From JBHJOF01 sp050330055 (GTDB taxonomy: Bacteria; Pseudomonadota; Alphaproteobacteria; Kiloniellales; JAKSDN01), in NCBI GenBank assembly GCA_050330055.1, contig JBHJOF010000121.1, forward strand, positions 1 to 21,084: a DNA stretch of 21,084 bases. Reading direction: 5' to 3'. The notes under the pieces are model-generated. The model was not told the origin of the DNA. It saw nothing but the letters and a program-made list of their open reading frames with translations, and did not search any database. Positions 15,517 through 21,084 of this stretch are shown here, piece by piece (the stretch's first letter is position 1; every line of letters begins with the position of its first letter). The position numbers and the translations under genes were made by a program.

Positions 15517-17558
15517 TGGCCGTCGGACTTGCCAGGGGCGACGGCCTGGGCGCGACCGCGTCGCGCGGCCTGCAGGGGATGGGGCCGCGCGCCCGACTGT
15601 TTCTCCTGCTGTGGATCGTGCTGATCGCCGCGACCGCGCTGCTGGCGACGGTCGGCGCGGAGCAATTGCCCTGGACGCTCAAGTATCCGCGCGCCTGGGA
15701 GCTGCCGCTCAAGAGCTGGATCAGCGACTTCATGAAGTGGCTGATCAACGACGCCACCTTCGGCCTCTTTACCTTCAAGGAGCTGACCCGCTCGGTCTCC
15801 TGGCTGCTGGAGTGGCCGCTCAACCTCGCCACCAGCCTGCTGTCGAGCGGATTCTTGAGCGGCCAGGGCTCGAAGGCCGAGCAGGTGCTGCCGCCGCTCA
15901 GCTGGATCGCAGTGGTCGTCGTGGCCGCATTGATGGCGCATTTCGCCGCCGGCTGGAAGCTCGCCGCCCTGATCGGCGGCTGCTTCCTCTACCTGGCCGT
16001 CTTCGGCCAGTGGCGCAGCGCCATGGTGACGCTCTCCTCGATCGTCATCGCCGTGCCCTTCGGCGTCGCCGGCGGCCTGCTGCTGGGCATCGCCGGCTAC
16101 CGTTGGCGCTGGGTCGAGCGCGTTCTGACGCCGCTGCTCGACCTGATGCAGACCGTGCCGATCTTCGCCTACCTGGTGCCGGTCCTGTTCCTCTTCGGCT
16201 TCGGTCCCGTTGCGGCCATGATCGCCACCATCATCTACGCCATGCCGCCCATGGTGCGCGTCACCATGCTGGCGCTGCGCCAGGTGCCGGGCGAGGTGAC
16301 CGATTTCGGTCGCATGGCCGGCTGTACGTCGCGGCAGATGACCTGGAAGGTGCTGGTGCCCTCTGCGCGGCCGAGCCTGATGGTCGGCGTCAACCAGGTC
16401 ATCATGCTGTCGCTCAATATGGTCATCATCGCCTCGATCATCGGCGCCGGCGGGCTCGGCTTCGACGTGCTGAGCTCGCTGAAGCGCTTGCAGATCGGCG
16501 CCGGCCTCGAAGCCGGTGTCGCCATCGTGGTGGTGGCGATCGCGCTCGATCGCCTCAGCCAGGCGTTCGCCCGTCGCCCGCCGCCGGCGCACGACGCGGA
16601 ACCGGCGCGCAGTTGGTTCGCGCGGCGTCCCTACCTGGCGCTGGCGGTCGGCGTGATCCTGGTGACCGGGCTGCTCGGCCTGCTGTTGCCGGCGCTGCAG
16701 AGCTATCCCAAGTCGTTGCAGATCACCACCGGCCCCTACTGGAACGACCTGGTCACTTATCTCAACACGAACTTCTTCGATCAGCTCGAGGCGGTGAAGA
16801 CCTTCCTCCTCATCAATCTGCTGGTGCCGGTCAAGCGCTTCCTGCTGGCGCTGCCCTGGCCCGGCGTGGTGGTCATGCTGGCGCTGGCCGGCTGGCAACT
16901 CGGCGGCCGGCGCCTGGCCCTGTTGGTCGCCAGCCTGGCCCTCTTCATCGTCGTCGTCGGCCTTTGGGACAAGGCCATGGTCACAGTCTACCTCTGCGGC
17001 ATCTCGGTCATGATCGCCGCCCTGATCGGCATCCCGATCGGCATCGCCGCGGCCGAGAACGAGCGCTTCGGCCGGGTCGTGCAAGTAGTGATCGATACCC
17101 TGCAGACTCTGCCGTCCTTCGTCTACCTGATCCCGGTGGTGATGCTGTTCCGGGTCGGCGACTTCTCGGCCATGATCGCCGTGGTCGCCTATGCCCTCGC
17201 CCCGGCGATCCGCTACACGGCGCACGGCATCCGGCAGATCTCGCCGCAGCTCATCGAGGCCGGCGTTGCGACCGGCTGCACCGACCTGCAGCTGCTGCGC
17301 AAGATCAAGCTCCGTCTCGCCCTGCCCGAGATCATGCTCGGCCTCAACCAGACCATCATGCTGGCGCTCTCGATGCTGGTCATCACGGCGCTGGTCGGCA
17401 CCCGCGACCTGGGGCAGGAGGTCTATATCGCGCTCACCAAGGCCGACAGCGGCCGCGGCCTGGTGGCCGGCCTCTGCGTCGCCTTCATCGCCATCATCGC
17501 CGACCGCCTGATCGCCTCCTGGGCCGCGCGGCGCAAGCGCGAGCTGGGGCTGGCATGA
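15516..17558 (+). CDS. Double-length quaternary-amine ABC permease (two fused ProW-like modules)
   Basis: This inner-membrane protein has 680 residues, about twice the usual ProW/OpuAB length. It contains two permease modules. The first EAA-type loop starts near E260 (EVTDFGRMAGCTSRQMTWKV, then IIGAGGLG). The second starts near E581 (IEAGVATGCTDLQLLRKIKL, then LVGTRDLG). The two are about 321 residues apart and clearly alike. A long N-terminal region (about 45-130) and a hydrophilic linker (about 350-370) flank the first module. One polypeptide could thus supply both halves of the channel. ATG 15516 overlaps the ATPase stop in TGATG; GTG 15513 is an alternative. Its stop overlaps the kinase ATG. 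Confidence 0.93.
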   Translation: MAVGLARGDGLGATASRGLQGMGPRARLFLLLWIVLIAATALLATVGAEQLPWTLKYPRAWELPLKSWISDFMKWLINDATFGLFTFKELTRSVSWLLEWPLNLATSLLSSGFLSGQGSKAEQVLPPLSWIAVVVVAALMAHFAAGWKLAALIGGCFLYLAVFGQWRSAMVTLSSIVIAVPFGVAGGLLLGIAGYRWRWVERVLTPLLDLMQTVPIFAYLVPVLFLFGFGPVAAMIATIIYAMPPMVRVTMLALRQVPGEVTDFGRMAGCTSRQMTWKVLVPSARPSLMVGVNQVIMLSLNMVIIASIIGAGGLGFDVLSSLKRLQIGAGLEAGVAIVVVAIALDRLSQAFARRPPPAHDAEPARSWFARRPYLALAVGVILVTGLLGLLLPALQSYPKSLQITTGPYWNDLVTYLNTNFFDQLEAVKTFLLINLLVPVKRFLLALPWPGVVVMLALAGWQLGGRRLALLVASLALFIVVVGLWDKAMVTVYLCGISVMIAALIGIPIGIAAAENERFGRVVQVVIDTLQTLPSFVYLIPVVMLFRVGDFSAMIAVVAYALAPAIRYTAHGIRQISPQLIEAGVATGCTDLQLLRKIKLRLALPEIMLGLNQTIMLALSMLVITALVGTRDLGQEVYIALTKADSGRGLVAGLCVAFIAIIADRLIASWAARRKRELGLA

Positions 17559-18457
17559 GCACGCAGCGGGATGCGGTCGCCCAAGAGGCTGTCATAAGGG
17601 CCGCCTCGCTGGCCTGCTGGTCCGGGCCGGTCGAGCCGGAGCCGATCGCCGGCGGCATCACCAACACCAACTTCCTGGTGCGCGATTGCGGCGAGCGCTA
17701 CTTCGTGCGCATCGGCGAGGACATCCCGGTGCACGGGGTACTGCGCTTCAACGAGCTGGCGGCGGCTCGCGCCGCGGAAGCCGCGGGTCTCTCCCCGGCG
17801 GTGATCTACAGCGAGCCGGGCGTCATCGTGAATCGCTTCATCGAGGGCAAGACCCTGACGGCCGAGGACGTGCGCGACCCGGCCATGCTGGCGCGCATCG
17901 TGCCGCTGGTAAGGCGCTGCCACCACGATATTCCGCGCTTCCTGCGGGGCCCGGCGCTGATGTTCTGGGTGTTCCACGTGATCCGCGACTATGCCGCCAG
18001 CTTGCGCCAGGGCGGCAGCCGCTGCGTGCCGCAGCTCGGCGACCTTCTGGTCCGCGCCGAGAAACTGGAAGCCGCGGTCGGCCCGATCGAGCTGGTCTTC
18101 GGCCACAACGATCTGCTGCCGGCCAACTTCATCGACGATGGCGTGCGGCTCTGGCTGGTCGACTGGGACTACGGCGGATTCAACAGCCCGCTGTTCGACC
18201 TCGGCGGCCTCGCCTCCAACAACGAGCTGGGGCCCGAGCAGGAGGACTGGCTGCTGGAGGCCTATTTCGAGCGGCCCGCCGATGCGGCACTGGCGCGGCG
18301 CTACCGCGCCATGAAATGCGCCTCGCTCTTGCGCGAGTCCATGTGGTCGATGGTCTCCGAAATTCATTCCACGCTCGACGTCGACTACGTGGCCTACACG
18401 GCGGAAAACCTGGACCGCTTCGAGCGGGCCTATGCCGACTTCGAGGCGCGGTCGTGA
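17555..18457 (+). CDS. Choline/ethanolamine-kinase-like phosphotransferase
   Basis: This predicted cytoplasmic kinase has 300 residues and the choline kinase/APH fold. R52 in YFVRIGED takes the place of the usual N-lobe lysine, as in eukaryotic choline kinases. The catalytic loop reads FGHNDLLPANF, with D186 and N191. D203 in LVDWDYGGFN is the metal-binding Asp. GGITNTNFLV (33-42) is the nucleotide-binding hairpin. The ATG overlaps the permease stop by 4 bases, so it is translationally coupled to an importer. It would phosphorylate the imported alcohol-amine (choline or an analogue). If the importer carries betaine, which has no hydroxyl, the kinase substrate must be something else. The next gene starts 21 bp downstream. 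Confidence 0.85.
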   Translation: MSTQRDAVAQEAVIRAASLACWSGPVEPEPIAGGITNTNFLVRDCGERYFVRIGEDIPVHGVLRFNELAAARAAEAAGLSPAVIYSEPGVIVNRFIEGKTLTAEDVRDPAMLARIVPLVRRCHHDIPRFLRGPALMFWVFHVIRDYAASLRQGGSRCVPQLGDLLVRAEKLEAAVGPIELVFGHNDLLPANFIDDGVRLWLVDWDYGGFNSPLFDLGGLASNNELGPEQEDWLLEAYFERPADAALARRYRAMKCASLLRESMWSMVSEIHSTLDVDYVAYTAENLDRFERAYADFEARS

Positions 18458-18478
18458 GTATTGATCCGAGGACATAGC

Positions 18479-20923
18479 ATGGCTGCATTTCCGACCGCGG
18501 CGCGGGTCGTCATCATCGGCGGCGGCATCGTCGGCTGCTCGACCGCCTATCACCTGGCGCAGCTCGGCTGGCGAGAGGTGGTGCTGCTGGAGCGCGCCAA
18601 GCTGACCAGCGGCTCGACCTTCCACGCCGCCGGCCTGGTCGGCCAGCTGCGCAGCAACGCCAACATCACGCGCCTCCTGACCGAGAGCGTCGCGCTCTAC
18701 GGCCGGCTGGAGCGCGAGACCGGGCAGGCGACCGGCTGGAAGCAGAACGGCGGCCTCAGGCTCGCCTGCAACCGCGAGCGCATGACCGAGATCAGGCGTC
18801 AGGCGACCACGGCGCGCTCCTTCGGCCTGGAGATGCAACTCCTCACGCCCAGGGAGGCGCTGGACCTCTGGCCGCTGATGGATATCAGCGATTTGGAGGG
18901 CGCCGCCTTCCTGCCGACCGACGGCCAGGCCAATCCGGCCGATATCACCCAGGCCCTGGCCAAGGGCGCGCGCCAGGGCGGCGTCACCATCATCGAGGAC
19001 TGCGCGGTCACGGCGATCCGCACACGGAATGGCCGGGTCGCCAGCGTGGTCACGGATCGCGGCGAGATCGCCGCCGATATGGTCGTCAACTGCGCCGGCC
19101 AGTGGGCGCGCGAGGTGGGGGCGTTGGCCGGCGTCAACGTGCCGCTGGTCTCGGTGCAGCACCAGTACTTGATCACCGAGCCGATCGAGGGCGTGACCCG
19201 CGGCCTGCCGACCCTGCGCGACCCCGACCGCCTGATCTACTTCAAGGAGGAGGTCGGCGGCCTGGTGATGGGCGGCTACGAGCCCAATCCCAAGCCCTGG
19301 GCCGAGAATGGCATCCCGCAAGGTTTCAACTTCTCGCTGCTCGACCCCGACCTGGAGCACTTCGAGCAGCTGATGGAGCAGGCGCTGGTCCGCGTGCCGG
19401 CGCTGGAGACGGCCGGCGTCAAGGAGATGATCAACGGCCCGGAATCCTTCACCCCCGACGGCAACTTCATCCTCGGCGAGGCGCCGGAGCTCAGCGGCTT
19501 CTACGTCGGTGCCGGCTTCAATGCCTTCGGCATCGCCGGCGGCGGCGGCGCCGGCAAGGCGCTGGCCGAGTGGATCGTCGGCGGCGAGCCTCCGATGGAC
19601 CTCTGGGCTGTCGACATCCGCCGCTTCGGCCGGCCGCACCAGTCGGTGGACTGGGTGCGCAGTCGCACGCTCGAGCTCTACGGCAAGCACTACGCCATGG
19701 CCTGGCCGCACGAGGAGCACCGGAGCGGCCGCCCGACCCGCGTCTCGCCGCTCTATGGGGCGCTCAAGGAGCAGGGCGCCTGCTTCGGCGAGAAGCTCGG
19801 CTGGGAGCGGCCCAACTGGTTTGCGCGCAACGGCGAGGCGGCCGAGGACGTCTACTCCTACGGCCGGCAGAACTGGTTCGACGCGGTGGGCGACGAGCAC
19901 CGCGCCGTGCGCGAGCGGGTCTCTCTGTTCGATCAGTCGTCCTTCGCCAAGTTTCTCATGATCGGTCCGGACGCGGCGGCGGCGCTCAACTGGATCTGCG
20001 CCAATCACGTGGACAAGCCGGTCGGCGGCCTGACCTACACCCAGATGTTGAACGAGCGCGGCGGCATCGAGTGCGACCTGACCGTGGCGCGCCTGGCCGA
20101 GGACCAGTTCTACATCGTCACCGGCACCGGCTTCGCCACGCATGACTTCGCCTGGATCAAGCGCAACATCCCGGAGGGCCTGAACGCGCACCTGGTCGAC
20201 GTGACCTCGGCCTACGCAACCCTGTCGCTCATGGGCCCCAAGGCGCGCGACCTCCTGAGCGCGGTCACGCCCGACGACCTTTCCAACGAATCCTTCCCCT
20301 TCGGCACCTGGCGCAGCCTCGCCATCGGCGGCGCCGTGGTGCGCGCGCTGCGCGTCACCTACGTCGGCGAGCTGGGCTGGGAGCTGCACGTGCCGACCGA
20401 GCAGGCGCTCGGCGTCTATCAGCGACTGCTCGAGGCGGGCAGGGCTGTGGGCCTGGCCAACGCCGGCTACCGCGCCATCGAGAGCCTGCGCCTGGAGAAA
20501 GGCTACCGCGCCTGGGGCAGCGACATCGGCCCGGATCACACGCCCCTCGAAGCCGGCCTCGGCTGGGCGGTCAAGCTGCGCCACAACATCCCCTTCAAGG
20601 GCCGCGAGGCCCTGGTCGCGCAGCAGGCCGGCCCGTTGAAGAAGCGCCTGGCCTGCTTCACCGTCGACGATCCGGAGGTCGTGCTACTCGGCCGCGAGAC
20701 CCTCTACCGCGACGGCGAGCGGGTGGGCTGGCTGACCTCGGGCGGCTGGGGCTACACGGTGGCAAAGAACATCGGCTACGGCTACGTGCGCTCGGGCGAC
20801 GGCGTGGCCGACGACTTTCTCTTGAGCGGCAGCTACGAGCTGGAGGTGGCGAGCGAGCGCGTCCCCTGCGCCATCCACCGCGGCCCTCTCTACGACCCCG
20901 AGATGAAGCGGGTGAAGAGCTGA
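18479..20923 (+). CDS. FAD-dependent oxidoreductase with GcvT domain (dimethylglycine/sarcosine dehydrogenase family)
   Basis: This protein has 814 residues, full length for the family. An FAD-binding DAO domain occupies about 8-370 (VVIIGGGIVGCSTAYHLAQLG). H49 in LTSGSTFHAAGL is the position of the covalently flavinylated histidine in dimethylglycine dehydrogenase. A short middle domain covers about 375-430. The folate-binding GcvT domain spans about 435-710, with a GcvT C-terminal barrel to ~805. Family enzymes remove an N-methyl group by oxidation and pass the formaldehyde unit to tetrahydrofolate. ATG 18479 has GAGGA six bases upstream; a TTG at 18461 is less likely. It is co-directional with the amine importer and kinase, which suggests a methylated amine derived from the imported compound. 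The exact substrate is open. Confidence 0.92.
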   Translation: MAAFPTAARVVIIGGGIVGCSTAYHLAQLGWREVVLLERAKLTSGSTFHAAGLVGQLRSNANITRLLTESVALYGRLERETGQATGWKQNGGLRLACNRERMTEIRRQATTARSFGLEMQLLTPREALDLWPLMDISDLEGAAFLPTDGQANPADITQALAKGARQGGVTIIEDCAVTAIRTRNGRVASVVTDRGEIAADMVVNCAGQWAREVGALAGVNVPLVSVQHQYLITEPIEGVTRGLPTLRDPDRLIYFKEEVGGLVMGGYEPNPKPWAENGIPQGFNFSLLDPDLEHFEQLMEQALVRVPALETAGVKEMINGPESFTPDGNFILGEAPELSGFYVGAGFNAFGIAGGGGAGKALAEWIVGGEPPMDLWAVDIRRFGRPHQSVDWVRSRTLELYGKHYAMAWPHEEHRSGRPTRVSPLYGALKEQGACFGEKLGWERPNWFARNGEAAEDVYSYGRQNWFDAVGDEHRAVRERVSLFDQSSFAKFLMIGPDAAAALNWICANHVDKPVGGLTYTQMLNERGGIECDLTVARLAEDQFYIVTGTGFATHDFAWIKRNIPEGLNAHLVDVTSAYATLSLMGPKARDLLSAVTPDDLSNESFPFGTWRSLAIGGAVVRALRVTYVGELGWELHVPTEQALGVYQRLLEAGRAVGLANAGYRAIESLRLEKGYRAWGSDIGPDHTPLEAGLGWAVKLRHNIPFKGREALVAQQAGPLKKRLACFTVDDPEVVLLGRETLYRDGERVGWLTSGGWGYTVAKNIGYGYVRSGDGVADDFLLSGSYELEVASERVPCAIHRGPLYDPEMKRVKS

Positions 20924-20951
20924 TACGCCATCTCGAAGATCGAGGCTCATG

Positions 20952-21084
20952 GCCCATCCTTCGATACGCGTTCTTCGAACGCTCCTCAGGATGAGGAATG
21001 TTGTTTTATATCAGCATGCTCCCACCTCATGCTGAGGAGCCGCGAGTCCGCAGGAGCGGGCCTCCGCCCGCAAGCGGCGTCTCG
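20952..21084. repeat. Palindromic intergenic repeat, cut by the right edge
   Basis: The inner arm GCTCCTCAGGATGAGG (20981-20996) pairs with 21025-21040 (15/16). The outer arm CGATACGC (20962-20969) pairs with GCGTCTCG (21077-21084, 7/8). The right side probably continues beyond the window. Repeats with the CCTCATCCTGAGGAG theme are common between alphaproteobacterial genes. Confidence 0.7.

Noticed and set aside
15354..17225. 623-codon minus-strand frame opposite the permease
   Set aside because: Asp/His/Gln-rich repetition typical of the reverse complement of hydrophobic membrane segments.
15356..17554. Plus-strand extension of the kinase frame over the permease gene
   Set aside because: The frame happens to stay open, but this part is out of phase with the permease. 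The kinase clearly starts at ATG 17555.
17423..20584. 1053-codon minus-strand open frame opposite the kinase and FAD/GcvT genes
   Set aside because: It is the antisense shadow of clear coding genes in high-GC DNA. The translation is Ala/Arg/Gly/Asp/Val-rich with no recognisable domain.

Overview
The window is GC-rich chromosomal DNA. Its dense gene packing, codon-phase shadow reading frames, palindromic intergenic repeats and gene families suggest an alphaproteobacterium, perhaps Rhodospirillales-like. That placement is inference; no rRNA or marker gene is present. No tRNA, rRNA, CRISPR array, phage gene or transposase was seen.

Left part (1-4700, all minus strand): two adjacent bactofilin genes precede a cytoplasmic molybdopterin/[4Fe-4S] oxidoreductase that runs off the left edge. 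After a gene-free stretch with a long imperfect hairpin (2602-2671) comes a Cache-HAMP methyl-accepting chemotaxis protein. Its AT-rich leader holds a perfect FNR/FixK-type box (TTGAT-N4-ATCAA), which points to oxygen- or redox-dependent expression.

Polyamine block (4697-9314): a PotD-like Tat-exported binding protein and PotB and PotC permeases are read leftwards. A SpuC-like class III aminotransferase is read divergently to the right. Together they look like polyamine uptake and first-step catabolism, but no PotA ATPase is in the window.

Middle (9315-12240): a palindromic repeat is split by a ~170-bp MITE-like insert that itself carries a repeat of the same type. Next is a CHASE2-transmembrane-class III adenylate cyclase, then a 146-bp nested inverted repeat lying between convergent genes.

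Quaternary-amine block (12259-20923): a DeoR-family regulator is divergent from a tightly packed operon. That operon has a ProX-type binding protein, a ProV-type ATPase, a double-length ProW permease with two fused permease modules, a choline-kinase-like phosphotransferase, and an 814-aa FAD/GcvT oxidoreductase of the dimethylglycine/sarcosine dehydrogenase type. The apparent logic is import of a choline- or betaine-like compound, phosphorylation, and flavin/folate-dependent oxidative demethylation. The exact substrate is unknown. This block is the best candidate for a distinctive system. The right edge lies inside another palindromic intergenic repeat.
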